A DNA stretch of 64,000 nt from Corynebacterium occultum (GCF_009734425.1 NZ_CP046455.1:1426001-1490000), one strand, 5' to 3'. Shown: positions 13,764-24,012, counted from the stretch's first letter. Notes: generated by a model from the sequence alone, not told the origin. Program-made: numbers and translations.

Positions 13764-14702
13764 ATGGCGAAGAATAAACGTCCCGGTCTGGCCGGGATCA
13801 TCCTGGCGGGACTGACTTTCGGGCTGGCCGGTGGGGTAACCCTGGGAACCCTGGTCATTGCGCCGAATATGCCGGATCAGGCGGACTCGCAGCAGGTGGG
13901 CGAGGTTGACCCGCTGGTGGCTGAGATCAATGCCGCCCAGGCTGATACGGCTGATGCCTTCATCGCCGAGCAGGCGGAGGAGCTGGTGGCAGGCAGTTTG
14001 GCTCAGCGTCCCGTGCTGGTGATGCATGATGCGGATGCCGATGAGGAGGATCTGGGGAATGTGATCTGGCTGCTGCATAAGGCGGGTGCGGTCGATGCGG
14101 GCCGAATCAAGCTCAATGCGCAGTTCTTCTCCCAGGATGGGGCGGATCAGCTGAAGTCGATTGTGGCGAATACCCTGCCGGCCGGGGCTCAGCTTTCCGA
14201 GGATGCCCTGGATCCGGGTACCCATGCCGGCAATGCCCTGGGCGCGGCACTCCTGCTGGATCCCGGTACTGCTGAGCCGATGGCGACCCCTGAGGAGCGG
14301 GCCTTGCTGCTGGAGTCCCTCAAGGGTTCCGGTTACCTCGATTATGAGCAGGGCACGATCCTGCCCGCCCAGACGATCGTCCTGATCACCGGTGGCAATG
14401 ATGGCAGCGGGGAGGGTGCTTTCGCGGCCCAGAACCTGGCGAATTTCGCCATCAGTCTGGATGAGGCTGGCAATGGTGCGGTGTTGGCGGGTCGGATCAC
14501 CGCAGCCAGTGACACCGGTGCGATCGCCCTGACCCGGGAATGGGCTGCTGATCGGGTGTCTACGGTGGATTCGCTCAGCCGCACCTATGGTCGGATGGCT
14601 ACGGTGCTGGCGGTCCGGGAACAGCTGGATGGTGGTTCTGGTTCCTATGGTTCGGCCGCCTCCGCCACCGATGGTGCCGCCCCGGAGGTCCCCGCGGATT
14701 AA
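13764..14702 (+). CDS. steB: SteB / MctB-family membrane-anchored protein
   Basis: 312 aa. One N-terminal transmembrane helix (about residues 9-36, LAGIILAGLTFGLAGGVTLG) is followed by an extracytoplasmic domain. This is the Rv1698/Cg1604 family: called MctB in mycobacteria (copper-linked outer-membrane protein) and SteB in C. glutamicum (partner of SteA). Co-transcription with steA favours the SteB role here. A GGGAGGTAGAG ribosome-binding segment lies before the ATG. The C-terminus is Ser/Ala/Gly-rich and likely flexible. A terminator follows directly. Confidence 0.88.
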   Translation: MAKNKRPGLAGIILAGLTFGLAGGVTLGTLVIAPNMPDQADSQQVGEVDPLVAEINAAQADTADAFIAEQAEELVAGSLAQRPVLVMHDADADEEDLGNVIWLLHKAGAVDAGRIKLNAQFFSQDGADQLKSIVANTLPAGAQLSEDALDPGTHAGNALGAALLLDPGTAEPMATPEERALLLESLKGSGYLDYEQGTILPAQTIVLITGGNDGSGEGAFAAQNLANFAISLDEAGNGAVLAGRITAASDTGAIALTREWAADRVSTVDSLSRTYGRMATVLAVREQLDGGSGSYGSAASATDGAAPEVPAD

Positions 14703-14716
14703 CCATGCTTTAAATA

Positions 14717-14758
14717 GCTCCCTTCACCCCTTTGCGGGATGTGAAGGGGGCTTTTTTG
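14717..14758 (+). terminator. steA-steB terminator
   Basis: AGCTCCCTTCAC (14717-14728) pairs with GTGAAGGGGGCT (14742-14753) with one wobble, followed by a run of T. Confidence 0.88.
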
Positions 14759-14811
14759 TGCCCTCAAAGCCACCTTTCGGTCAACCTATAGGAATATGGG
14801 TCCGGGGCTGT

Positions 14812-16528
<1,717 letters not shown>

Positions 16529-16539
16529 AATATCTACCC

Positions 16540-17187
16540 ATGACCACCCATGATTTCACTGTCCTGAACTCAGAACTGCTTGTCGACGCCCCGATCATCG
16601 GCCTGCGCCGTGATGAGGTGAGCATGCCTGGCGGGGGCAGTGCCCACCGCGAGATTGTCGAGCACTTCGGTGCGGTTGCCGTCGTCGCGGAACGGGAAGG
16701 GGAGATCGCCATGGTCAACCAGTACCGCCGCAGTGTGAACCAGCGTCTCTGGGAACTGCCCGCCGGCCTGCTCGATATCGCGGAGGAGGACCCGTTGACC
16801 TGTGCCCGTCGTGAACTTGAGGAAGAGGCAGGGCTGGCCGCGCAACACTGGGAACTGCTCAGTGACCTCTTCACCAGCCCCGGCATCTGCGATGAGGCGG
16901 TGCGCATCTACCTGGCCCGCGAACTGCGCGAGGTGCCCCGCCCCCCGGCCGAGCATGAGGAGGCGGATCTGATCTTCAACTGGGTGCCGATCGAGAAGGC
17001 CCGGGCCATGGTCATGTCCGGGGAGATCAACAACGCCATCGCCATCACCGGCATAATGACCGCTGCCGAGGTGCTTGCCGGGCGAGCTGTGGCACGCCCC
17101 GCCGACACCTCCTTCCCACAGCGGCCCGAGGCCCTGGCACAACGCCGCATCGCCGCGGGTCGGGTCCCGGACATGAAGAAGCTGTGA
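16540..17187 (+). CDS. Nudix hydrolase, ADP-ribose pyrophosphatase type
   Basis: 215 aa. It should hydrolyse ADP-ribose or related nucleoside diphosphates, as reported for the mycobacterial homologue Rv1700. The Nudix box [20 protein letters not shown] continuing EAGL lies at about residues 79-102; it has one extra residue between the glycine and the REUxEExGU core. The WELPAG motif precedes it. A TAGAAT box (16526-16531) overlaps the pyrG stop and lies 8 nt before this ATG, so I prefer it to the much longer open frame that runs back into pyrG. It ends in a GTGA overlap with xerD. Confidence 0.93.
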   Translation: MTTHDFTVLNSELLVDAPIIGLRRDEVSMPGGGSAHREIVEHFGAVAVVAEREGEIAMVNQYRRSVNQRLWELPAGLLDIAEEDPLTCARRELEEEAGLAAQHWELLSDLFTSPGICDEAVRIYLARELREVPRPPAEHEEADLIFNWVPIEKARAMVMSGEINNAIAITGIMTAAEVLAGRAVARPADTSFPQRPEALAQRRIAAGRVPDMKKL

Positions 17188-18107
17188 GTGACCCCAAGCA
17201 GCTGGCGGCCACCTGGCTCAACCACCTGGCCGTCGAACGGGGGCTGTCAAAGAACACCCTGAGCAACTACCGTCGTGACCTGGCGCGCTACACCGGCTGG
17301 CTGGAAGCCGCCGGCATCAGAGACCTGGGGGCGGTCAAGGCCACCGACATTGAAGCTTATGTCGCCGACCTGCGCCGCGGTGACCCTGAACGCGGGAGGG
17401 TTCCGCTCGCGGCGTCGTCTAGCGGACGGGCTCTGGTGGTGGCACGCGGGTTGCACAAATTCGCGGTGCGGGAGGATGAGGTGGCTGTGGATGTCGCGGC
17501 GGAAGTCTCCCCACCCGCCACCGGTCGTACCCTCCCGGACACCCTGAGCATCGCCGAGGTGGAACACCTCCTGGAGTCGGTGCCCACCGGGGACACCGCC
17601 ACCGCACTCGACCTGCGTGACCGTGCCCTGCTGGAACTGCTCTACGGCACCGGGGCCCGCATCTCTGAAGTCACCTCCCTGAGCGTGGACCAGCTGACTG
17701 GCTGTGAGGGTCTGCTCCGGATCACCGGCAAGGGCAATAAACAACGCCTGGTGCCGGTGGGATCAGCCGCCCTGTCCGCCACCCAGGCCTACCTGGTGCG
17801 CGGCCGGGCGGTATTTGCTAAGGGAAAGTCCCACGCCGCACTCCTGAACACCCGCGGCGGGCAACTTTCCCGCCAGAGCGCCTGGGCGGTACTGAAGGAC
17901 CGTGCCACAAGGGCGGGAATGAAAAAGTCCATCTCCCCCCACACCCTGCGCCACAGCTACGCCACCCACCTGTTGGAAGGCGGGGCCGATGTGCGGGTGG
18001 TGCAGGAACTCCTGGGCCATTCCTCAGTCACCACCACCCAGATCTACACCCATGTCACCGCCGAGAACCTCCGTCAGGTCTGGGCCAGTTCCCACCCCCG
18101 TGCCTGA
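17184..18107 (+). CDS. xerD: Tyrosine recombinase XerD
   Basis: 307 aa. Site-specific recombinase that with XerC resolves chromosome dimers at dif at the end of replication. An N-terminal SAM-like core-binding domain (1 to about 95) precedes the catalytic domain with Arg in GARISEV (about 158), Lys in ITGKGNKQR, HxxR in [10 protein letters not shown], His in LGHSS and the nucleophile Tyr in QIYTHV (about 288). All catalytic residues are present. Its position after pyrG-nudix and upstream of a ParA gene is the normal actinobacterial context, which excludes a phage integrase. Confidence 0.95.
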   Translation: MSDPKQLAATWLNHLAVERGLSKNTLSNYRRDLARYTGWLEAAGIRDLGAVKATDIEAYVADLRRGDPERGRVPLAASSSGRALVVARGLHKFAVREDEVAVDVAAEVSPPATGRTLPDTLSIAEVEHLLESVPTGDTATALDLRDRALLELLYGTGARISEVTSLSVDQLTGCEGLLRITGKGNKQRLVPVGSAALSATQAYLVRGRAVFAKGKSHAALLNTRGGQLSRQSAWAVLKDRATRAGMKKSISPHTLRHSYATHLLEGGADVRVVQELLGHSSVTTTQIYTHVTAENLRQVWASSHPRA

Positions 18108-18163
18108 GGACGGCATCTCCACACTGGTCCAGGTGTGACTGAAACTACCCCCATTGAATATCT

Positions 18164-18182
18164 TTAGGTTAGCTTGTCCTAA
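18164..18182. promoter_or_regulatory. DtxR-type iron box
   Basis: TTAGGTTAGCTTGTCCTAA matches the DtxR consensus TTAGGTTAGSCTAACCTAA at 16 of 19 positions, with a perfect left half. It overlaps the probable -10 TAAGAT (18180-18185), so iron-loaded DtxR bound here should block transcription of the AraC regulator. Confidence 0.75.
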
Positions 18183-18193
18183 GATCTCTGGTC

Positions 18194-18235
18194 ATGAGTA
18201 AAAGGCTACCTCGGATCGGAAGGCGGTGGGCATGA
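18194..18235 (+). CDS. 13-codon upstream ORF coupled to the AraC regulator
   Basis: ATG at 18194 lies 8 nt below the TAAGAT box, so it would be read as a leaderless start. It encodes MSKRLPRIGRRWA (six Arg/Lys) and its TGA (18233-18235) overlaps the regulator's ATG (18232) as ATGA. This layout predicts that translation of the regulator depends on ribosomes finishing the small ORF. The peptide itself may have no function. Confidence 0.45.
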   Translation: MSKRLPRIGRRWA

Positions 18236-19029
18236 ACAGAATCGGAACAGATATGGATGTCCAGGCGCTGCCGCATCTGGAGTTCGCACCGGGTGACCTT
18301 CCCGGCATGATGGGATCGATGGGGGAACTGGTGGAACGCGAGATCGCCTGGGAGTCCAACTCCCGCGCCACCCATGAACTGCTCTGGACCGCCAGCGGTG
18401 CCGGAACCGTCACCATCGGCGAAGAAACCTATACGGTCACCCCACAGCTGGGGCTTTGGCTTCCCGCCGGGGCCTGCCACTCCGGCTTCACCCCGCTGGG
18501 CACCTGCCAGCGGGTGGCACTCTTCAGCATCGGCGGTACCCCGCAGTTCTCAGACCGGCCCGTGCCGGTTGAGATCACCCCGCTCCTGCAACTGCTGCTC
18601 AAACGACTGCAGGTGCCCGGTCTGGATGAACGCTCCCGCTCCCTCAGTGAGGCCATGATCGTCGATGTGCTCCAGCCTGCCGAGCGGGACCTGAGGGTGC
18701 GTATCCCCGCCTCCGAACTGCTGCAGCCCATTGTCGAGGCGCTACGACAGGAACCCGGAAACCGGTTCAGCCTGGAACAGTGGGCGGAGCAGCTTGAGGT
18801 CAGTACGAAAACCGTCACCCGCTCCTTCCGTGCGGAGACCGGTCTGAGCTTCTCCCGCTGGCGGGCCACGGTCCGCGCCCAGCATGCCGTGGTACTGCTG
18901 GCCGCCGGCATGGAGATCGAGGACGTGGCCTTCCGCACCGGTTACCATTCGGCCAGTGCCTTCGGCGCCGCCTTCCGGCGGGTCACCGGCAAGACCCCCG
19001 GCTTCTTCCGGTCGACAGGTGGGGAGTAG
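18232..19029 (+). CDS. AraC-family regulator, iron-controlled (RipA-like context)
   Basis: 265 aa. An N-terminal cupin-like sensor domain (about 10-120, with HELLW...GAGTVTIGEETYTV) is followed by two helix-turn-helix motifs at the C-terminus: SLEQWAEQLEVSTKTVTRSF and IEDVAFRTGYHSASAFGAAF, ending RRVTGKTPGFFR, the AraC signature. The DtxR box directly upstream recalls C. glutamicum ripA, an AraC-type gene repressed by DtxR that shuts down iron-containing proteins in iron starvation. This protein is shorter than RipA, so it may be another DtxR-controlled regulator, for example of heme or siderophore uptake. ATG 18232 with GGAAGG nine nt before is preferred over GTG 18226. Confidence 0.85.
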   Translation: MNRIGTDMDVQALPHLEFAPGDLPGMMGSMGELVEREIAWESNSRATHELLWTASGAGTVTIGEETYTVTPQLGLWLPAGACHSGFTPLGTCQRVALFSIGGTPQFSDRPVPVEITPLLQLLLKRLQVPGLDERSRSLSEAMIVDVLQPAERDLRVRIPASELLQPIVEALRQEPGNRFSLEQWAEQLEVSTKTVTRSFRAETGLSFSRWRATVRAQHAVVLLAAGMEIEDVAFRTGYHSASAFGAAFRRVTGKTPGFFRSTGGE

Positions 19030-19047
19030 GCCCACTCCAGCACTGAG

Positions 19048-20586
19048 TCAGAGTTCCACCCGTCGCCAACCTGCGGTGTCCCGCAGCAGCTGACGGTCAT
19101 GACTGACCACAACCACCGCGGCCCGGGTATGTTGCAGGGCTGTGGTCAGCTCATCAACCAGCCGCGCCGAGAGATGATTCGTAGGTTCATCGAGAAGCAG
19201 CACCCCGGGGTCCCCAGCAAGAGCGTCCGCCAGGTCAAGACGTCGAAGTTGACCCATGGAAAGTTCGCGGAGTGGGCGCTGGGACTCCTCGCGGCTGAGC
19301 AGGCCAAATCTCCTGGCTGCGCGGAGCGCCTCCCCGGAGTGGTGTGCCGATTCCTGGCTGAGAACGCCGAGCTTCCCGGAACGTGAGACCTGCCCCTGAT
19401 CCGGCTCAAGTTCCCCGGCCAGCACCTTGAGCAGGGTAGTTTTTCCGGCGCCGTTAGGGCCGGTGATCACCCATTTCTCCCCACTCCGGACAGTCAGTGA
19501 CACCGGGGTGTCAAGGCGGCCCGCGACGGTGATGTGCGTAGCGCTGAGGAGCTTCGCGCCGGGGCGTGCCGGAAGCTCCGGGAATGCCAGTTCCAGCGGC
19601 GGCTCCGGAACCTTCACTGCGTGGGCAGCCAACTCCTCCTGTCGCCGGTGGACCATCTGCACCACCCCATCGGAGCGGGTGGCGCGGGTGTGTTTACCTG
19701 TTCCCTTGGGCGGGCGCCATCCTGCCTGCAACTTTGACTGGGCCTTGGCCAGGGATTGTTCGAGTTCGACCTTCCGGGACTTTTCAGCCGCATGGTCCTG
19801 CTCCCAGCGGGCCAGCATTGCGGTGCGTCCCGCGCGATAACCGGCATAACCGTCGCCATAGATCCGGGGCAGGCCGTCGGGGGTTGGATCCAGATCGATG
19901 ATGGTGTCGGCGACGTCCGCGAGCAGAGCGCGGTCATGGCTGACCAGTAGTACTGCGCCACCGCGCTGGCGTAATGACGCCGTGAGAAATTCCAGTCCAC
20001 TGTGGTCCAGATGATTGCTCGGTTCATCAAGCAGCAGCAGGTCATCACTGCCCCCGAGCAGGCAGGCCAGGCGAACCCGATAGCGCTGCCCGACGGAGAG
20101 CTGTGCCATCTCAGTGGTGAAGTCCTGTTCGGCTCCAAGCGCCTCCAGGGCGATGCGGACCCGGCGCTCAGCATCCCAGGCATCGAGCTTTTCGACGAGA
20201 TCGAGTGCGGTGGCGAAGTCCTCTGCGGAATGGGGTGCGCCGGCGCTCAGCGCGGTGGTGGCGCGTTCAAATGCCTCCAGTGCCTCCAGGGAAGGGCGAA
20301 TGGCCAGGCTGACGGTTTCGCCGACCGTGCGGGTATCCGTGAGATCCAGCTGTTGCTCGGCAATGGCCAAACTGCCATGTCGGGTGATCTCGCCGGCCGT
20401 GGGTGCCAGTTTCCCGGCCAAGGCGTGCAGGAGGGAGGTTTTGCCGCGACCGTTCTCACCGAGGATCGCAATCACCTCACCCGGATTGGCGGTGAAGCTC
20501 AGGTCATGGACCAGGGTTCTGGCGCCTCGGTTGAGGCTGAGGTGTCGAACGGAAAGGTGGGCAAAGGAATGAGTGGAGCTGGGCAT
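19048..20586 (-). CDS. ABC-F ATPase, probable ribosome-protection type
   Basis: 512 aa with two ATP-binding domains and no membrane segment. Domain 1 has Walker A GENGRGKT, signature LSVGQRYRVRL and Walker B LLLLDEPSNHLD; domain 2 has GPNGAGKT, LSMGQLRRLDL and LLLDEPTNHLS. The charged interdomain linker contains GWRPPKGTGKHTRATR, a stretch I associate with actinomycete antibiotic-resistance ABC-F proteins (OleB/TlrC/CarA group). Such proteins displace macrolides, lincosamides or streptogramins from the ribosome. C. glutamicum has an ABC-F gene (cg1609) in the same place between xerD and pldP. The start follows GAGGAAG on the mRNA; the longer open frame upstream covers the leader and is not used. 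See the attenuator entry for control. Confidence 0.88.
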   Translation of the reverse strand: MPSSTHSFAHLSVRHLSLNRGARTLVHDLSFTANPGEVIAILGENGRGKTSLLHALAGKLAPTAGEITRHGSLAIAEQQLDLTDTRTVGETVSLAIRPSLEALEAFERATTALSAGAPHSAEDFATALDLVEKLDAWDAERRVRIALEALGAEQDFTTEMAQLSVGQRYRVRLACLLGGSDDLLLLDEPSNHLDHSGLEFLTASLRQRGGAVLLVSHDRALLADVADTIIDLDPTPDGLPRIYGDGYAGYRAGRTAMLARWEQDHAAEKSRKVELEQSLAKAQSKLQAGWRPPKGTGKHTRATRSDGVVQMVHRRQEELAAHAVKVPEPPLELAFPELPARPGAKLLSATHITVAGRLDTPVSLTVRSGEKWVITGPNGAGKTTLLKVLAGELEPDQGQVSRSGKLGVLSQESAHHSGEALRAARRFGLLSREESQRPLRELSMGQLRRLDLADALAGDPGVLLLDEPTNHLSARLVDELTTALQHTRAAVVVVSHDRQLLRDTAGWRRVEL

Positions 20587-20592
20587 GAAAAA

Positions 20593-20677
20593 ACTTCCTC
20601 TAAACAAAACGTGACGATATCGACCCGACGGCGGTGCCGGAGGGGTCAGGGGAATCGCACATGTGATTAGAGGAAGT
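20593..20677 (-). promoter_or_regulatory. Translational attenuator hairpin of the ABC-F gene
   Basis: In the reverse-strand mRNA, ACTTCCTCTAA (20677-20667) is perfectly complementary over 11 nt to TTAGAGGAAGT (20603-20593), which contains the ABC-F ribosome-binding site GAGGAAG. A smaller GACCC/GGGTC stem lies in the intervening loop. The 5' strand is the second half and stop codon of the leader ORF, so a ribosome on that ORF would open the hairpin and free the binding site. Confidence 0.7.
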
Positions 20678-20687
20678 AAAGATGCAT
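20667..20687 (-). CDS. Six-residue leader peptide MHLYFL
   Basis: ATG CAT CTT TAC TTC CTC TAA. It starts 7 nt after a well-formed promoter -10, so it is probably translated as a leaderless ORF. Its last codons and stop form the 5' arm of the hairpin that hides the ABC-F ribosome-binding site. The size and logic are those of the erm/msr/vga leader peptides that sense ribosome-targeting antibiotics by stalling. Confidence 0.65.
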   Translation of the reverse strand: MHLYFL

Positions 20688-20724
20688 GGGGCACAGGTTA
20701 GGCAGGAGACGCCGTGCGGGTCAA
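20688..20724 (-). promoter_or_regulatory. Promoter of the leader-peptide/ABC-F transcript
   Basis: On the reverse strand TTGACC (20724-20719) and TAACCT (20700-20695) are separated by 18 bp, a near-consensus vegetative promoter. The predicted transcription start falls at or next to the leader ATG at 20687. Confidence 0.7.
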
Positions 20725-20945
20725 GTGCGAGGCGACCGGCCCGGCTGGACTGTGCGGAGGCGAGGCCATCCGGGAGGTGTCTAGGAAATAGCCTTAGTCA
20801 AGTCTGTGGGCAGGATGTAGGGGTTAAAATTGAGAACAGAGTAGGCGAGGGGCCGTCAATGACCGAATGCTTCGGAAGAGACATGTAATCTTGGCAATGG
20901 TAAGGGCGTAAGGCGCCGATCTCCCAAGGAGTCAAGGAAGAAGGT

Positions 20946-21830
20946 TTGACTGTGAGCGATTCGGGAATTTCCGGCACTCCGGGGTCCGGGCTGGGTCTGA
21001 CGGGCCGGCCGGTGCGGGAGTTGCCCATCCCCGAGCCGCTGGCCAAGCATGGACCGGCCAGGATCATCGCGATGGCCAACCAGAAGGGTGGGGTGGGAAA
21101 AACCACCTCAACCATCAACTTGGGCGCCTGCCTCGCTGAGATCGGCCGTAAGGTTCTCCTGGTTGATCTGGATCCCCAGGGTGCACTTTCTGCCGGCCTG
21201 GATATTCCACACAACGAGATCGATGTGACCGTCTACAACCTCCTGGTGGACCGCGACGCAGACATCCGCGAGGCCATCCAGGAGACCGCCGTCCCGGGGC
21301 TGGATCTGGTGCCGGCCAATATCGACCTCTCGGCCGCTGAGATCCAACTGGTCAACGAGGTCGGCCGCGAACAGGCCCTCGCCCGCGCATTGCGCCCCGT
21401 GATGAAGGAATATGACTTCATTATCCTGGACTGTCAACCCTCACTCGGCCTGCTCACCGTGAACGCCCTGGCCTGTGCGCATGGCGTGATTATCCCGATG
21501 GAGTGCGAGTTCTTCGCCCTGCGCGGCCTGGCACTGTTGACTGACACCGTGGAGAAGGTGCGTGACCGCCTCAACTTTGACCTGGAGGTCATCGGCATCC
21601 TGGTCACGATGTTTGATCGGCGAACCTCCCATGCCAGGGAAGTGATGTCCCGGGTGATCGAGGTGTTCGGGGAGCGTGTCTTCGATACCGTGATCACCCG
21701 CACCGTCAGATTCCCGGAAACCTCGGTGGCCGGGGAGCCGATCATCACCTGGGCGCCCAAATCCCAGGGGGCCGAACAATACCGTGATCTTGCCCTGGAG
21801 GTACTGGAGCGCACCTCGGAAGAGGTTTAG
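20946..21830 (+). CDS. pldP: ParA-like ATPase PldP
   Basis: 294 aa. Deviant Walker A KGGVGKTTSTINL at about residues 47-59, Walker A' VLLVDLDPQGALSAGL and Walker B DFIILDCQPSLGLL are intact. It is the second chromosomal ParA of actinobacteria (Rv1708; Cg1610/PldP in C. glutamicum, whose loss or overproduction disturbs division-site placement), not the origin-linked ParA. In relatives scpA and scpB follow directly; they are absent here. TTG 20946 and GTG 20952 are both possible starts after GGAAGAAGG. Confidence 0.88.
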   Translation: MTVSDSGISGTPGSGLGLTGRPVRELPIPEPLAKHGPARIIAMANQKGGVGKTTSTINLGACLAEIGRKVLLVDLDPQGALSAGLDIPHNEIDVTVYNLLVDRDADIREAIQETAVPGLDLVPANIDLSAAEIQLVNEVGREQALARALRPVMKEYDFIILDCQPSLGLLTVNALACAHGVIIPMECEFFALRGLALLTDTVEKVRDRLNFDLEVIGILVTMFDRRTSHAREVMSRVIEVFGERVFDTVITRTVRFPETSVAGEPIITWAPKSQGAEQYRDLALEVLERTSEEV

Positions 21831-21963
21831 GCGGCCGGACTTCAAGGTGGCGCTGCAATACAGAACCGAGGGTGTGCGGCTGTGCCGCCGGAGGGGGCGG
21901 GGACTTTCACCCGCTGCCTTCGGTCAGCTGGCAGGGGAGTTGATTACCCTGCCGGGGTAGTGG

Positions 21964-22116
21964 TTAGTAGGGGGAGCTGGACATGTCCGCCCAGGCGCTG
22001 GAGAGCAATGCCAGGTAGGTGGGGTCCAGGATCTGGCCGGTGACGATTCCGCCGAAGACGCCGAGCACCGCCCAGGTGGCCAGGTTGTAGAGGAAAGTGG
22101 TCAGGGAACCGGGCAT
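21964..22116 (-). CDS. 50-residue hydrophobic small protein
   Basis: A clear small gene: GAGGTGA seven nt before the ATG, then MPGSLTTFLYNLATWAVLGV and so on to DMSSSPY. One hydrophobic segment covers about residues 7-28 (FLYNLATWAVLGVFGGIVTG), followed by a moderately hydrophobic half. It may be a small membrane or cell-envelope protein. I do not recognise a family. It lies tail-to-tail with pldP, at the pldP-side edge of the region that replaces scpAB. Confidence 0.6.
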   Translation of the reverse strand: MPGSLTTFLYNLATWAVLGVFGGIVTGQILDPTYLALLSSAWADMSSSPY

Positions 22117-22150
22117 GATTTTTCACCTCGCTTTCGGTACCTGTGGGTAA

Positions 22151-22189
22151 ATAGGGAAACCGGGGCGGCAGGGAAGACTGCCGCCCCGG
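22151..22189 (-). terminator. Terminator of the GNAT gene
   Basis: A perfect 11-bp stem, CCGGGGCGGCA with TGCCGCCCCGG (22160-22189), is followed on the reverse strand by TTTCCCTATTT. Confidence 0.65.
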
Positions 22190-22202
22190 GGGTCATGGGG
22201 GA

Positions 22203-22766
22203 TTAGGCTCGGTTGATCAGCATCTCGAGGATGTCCTGGGGAAGTTCGCGGTCGGCGTAGATCCGCACGTCCGGTTCCGCGGGATTGTCCTCGGTACCTA
22301 CGCGGCGCCCCTCCCACACAGGGTGCAGGCCCAGCTTCTCCAGCACCCGGAAGGATGCGGGGTGGTTGGTGGTCACGCGGGCGGTGATGGGGGTGTCGGG
22401 ATCGGTGCGCTTGACTGCCTTCAGGGCCGCCTCCGAGATTTCGGTGGCATAACCGGCACCCCACTTCTCGGGGCGCAGACGGTACTTCAAGTCCCAGACC
22501 TTGTCTTCTACCAGTTCCAGGCCACCGACACCGACGAACTCGGAGGGCCGATCCCGCAGGTAGACACCCCACGGGCCAAGGTCCTTGACTTCCCAGCTGT
22601 GCCGGGTGCGCTGGATGATCTTCTGGGTCTCGCGCACCGTTTCATGACGGGCCTGTGGACGGTGTCCCCAGACGCGGTCATCGCTGTAAACCTTATATGC
22701 TTCTTCCTCGTGATCCGCGGAGAGGGGCAGCAGGATCAGTCGGTCAGTTCTCGTTACGTTAGCCAT
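22203..22766 (-). CDS. GNAT-family N-acetyltransferase
   Basis: 187 aa. The RimJ/RimL-like GNAT fold is recognisable from TDRLILLPLSADHEEEAYKVY at the N-terminus, the beta4 segment YRLRPEKWGAGYATE (pyrophosphate loop RPEKWGAGYA) and NHPASFRVLEKLGL. It should use acetyl-CoA; the acceptor (ribosomal-protein N-terminus, amino acid or small amine) cannot be told. TAACAT lies 6 nt before the ATG (leaderless start likely), and the 6-bp inverted repeat CAGATG-N7-CATCTG (22772-22790) overlaps the promoter as a possible operator. Confidence 0.88.
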   Translation of the reverse strand: MANVTRTDRLILLPLSADHEEEAYKVYSDDRVWGHRPQARHETVRETQKIIQRTRHSWEVKDLGPWGVYLRDRPSEFVGVGGLELVEDKVWDLKYRLRPEKWGAGYATEISEAALKAVKRTDPDTPITARVTTNHPASFRVLEKLGLHPVWEGRRVGTEDNPAEPDVRIYADRELPQDILEMLINRA

Positions 22767-23096
22767 GATCAGATGTTAGTACCATCTGAGGTGGAAATGT
22801 AGCTTAATTCACAAAAATCTTCACGCCGGATTGATCTCATCGATGTTCATCAGAATTTTGGATGGTCAGAGGGGTATTTTCTCAGGGGTGAGATTCCGCT
22901 GAACTGGGACACGTAGCTTTCCCTGGTGGTTTTTCCGGAACTTCAGTTGGCGGATTGTGGGTGATGCTGATAATACGACCGGGCAGGTCGGGGAGATGTT
23001 CTGTGTGAGGTTCTGCGGCAGCATGACCGGTTCGTTGATCCCCGGATAGACAGGGCGTCTCATCTATTTCTGTGAAATTTTCCCGTGGAAGGTTTC
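22767..23096. other. Intergenic region, no gene recognised
   Basis: About 330 nt. Short frames exist on both strands but none has a ribosome-binding site together with a recognisable product. Base composition is slightly more AT-rich than neighbouring backbone genes. I see no scpA or scpB remnant in it. Confidence 0.5.
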
Positions 23097-23908
23097 TTAA
23101 CCTGAACCTGCTCTGATGCGCATATCAAGTCTGTGGAGTGCCAGAGCGGTGATCGAATGCGAAAACTGGGCCAGCATGTCCTCACCGTCCTCGAGATGCC
23201 AGAGGCCGGACAATGCTGACCACGCTGCGATCCAACCCAGGAGATCCACAGGATCAATATGTGCCGTTGTGGAGACAATGTACAGACGGGAGTCAAAATT
23301 CTGGTGCGCCTGCTCGAGAGTGCCATTGGTGAAAATATTGCAATAATCGAATTCCCGGGGACCTACGATGCCTTTGGGGTCAATGGCCAACCAGCCCCGA
23401 TCTGGACTGGCAAGCACATTCTCATGATGGAGATCGCCATGGAGGAGAATCTGCGGGGTGGGTCGATGAAGAAGTTAATCAGCGATCTCTCTGACCTGGT
23501 TGAACCTGGGTGTGGTGTCAGAAAATAAAGAGGAGAACCAGCGTTGTAAAGTTGGAAAATCCTCGGTTCCTCCGAGACTTTGGGCATGGAGTGTGTCAGC
23601 TACAGTGCATACCACCCGCGTTGCTGTGGCATCCTTCGTCGTTGATGCGCGTAGCGTGCGGCCGACACGTTCCAGCACCACCGCATTTCCGCTCCTTTTC
23701 CCTCCCCTTTCTCCAGTGCATGAGCACCGGTGAGTTCTTCTATCTCATTGGTCACTTTCAGAAAGGCCGGCTGCCCATTGAAGAGGACGTGACAGGGCAG
23801 GGATGACTTGGTGGAGAAGATTTCACCCTGAGGTTGCAGGCCGAGTCGAACAATGATTTTGTTCACCTCGGCAAGGGATGGTTTCGGTGTAGGAGGACTG
23901 TCCACCAC
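23097..23908 (-). pseudogene. Broken aminoglycoside/hydroxyurea phosphotransferase (APH(6)-like)
   Basis: About 270 codons of an APH-type kinase. The N-terminal part (23908 to about 23690) has the lysine region of the ATP site, FNGQPAFLKVT. The C-terminal part has the catalytic loop LLHGDLHHENVLAS and IDPKGIVGPREFDY. Two lesions separate them: a frameshift near 23690, where the good frame resumes as VVLERVGRTL, and an in-frame TAA at 23475-23477 just ahead of the catalytic loop. The family phosphorylates streptomycin-type drugs or hydroxyurea. Intact copies are resistance or detoxification genes; this copy should make no active enzyme. Confidence 0.8.
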
Positions 23909-24012
23909 CCGTGGGTCAGGCCTGTGGTTACCGAAGGCGCATTATTTCACCAACTGCGAAAAATGCGGCCGGACAGGCATGGAAGAGCCCAAACGAATCC
24001 ATAGGTCACACG

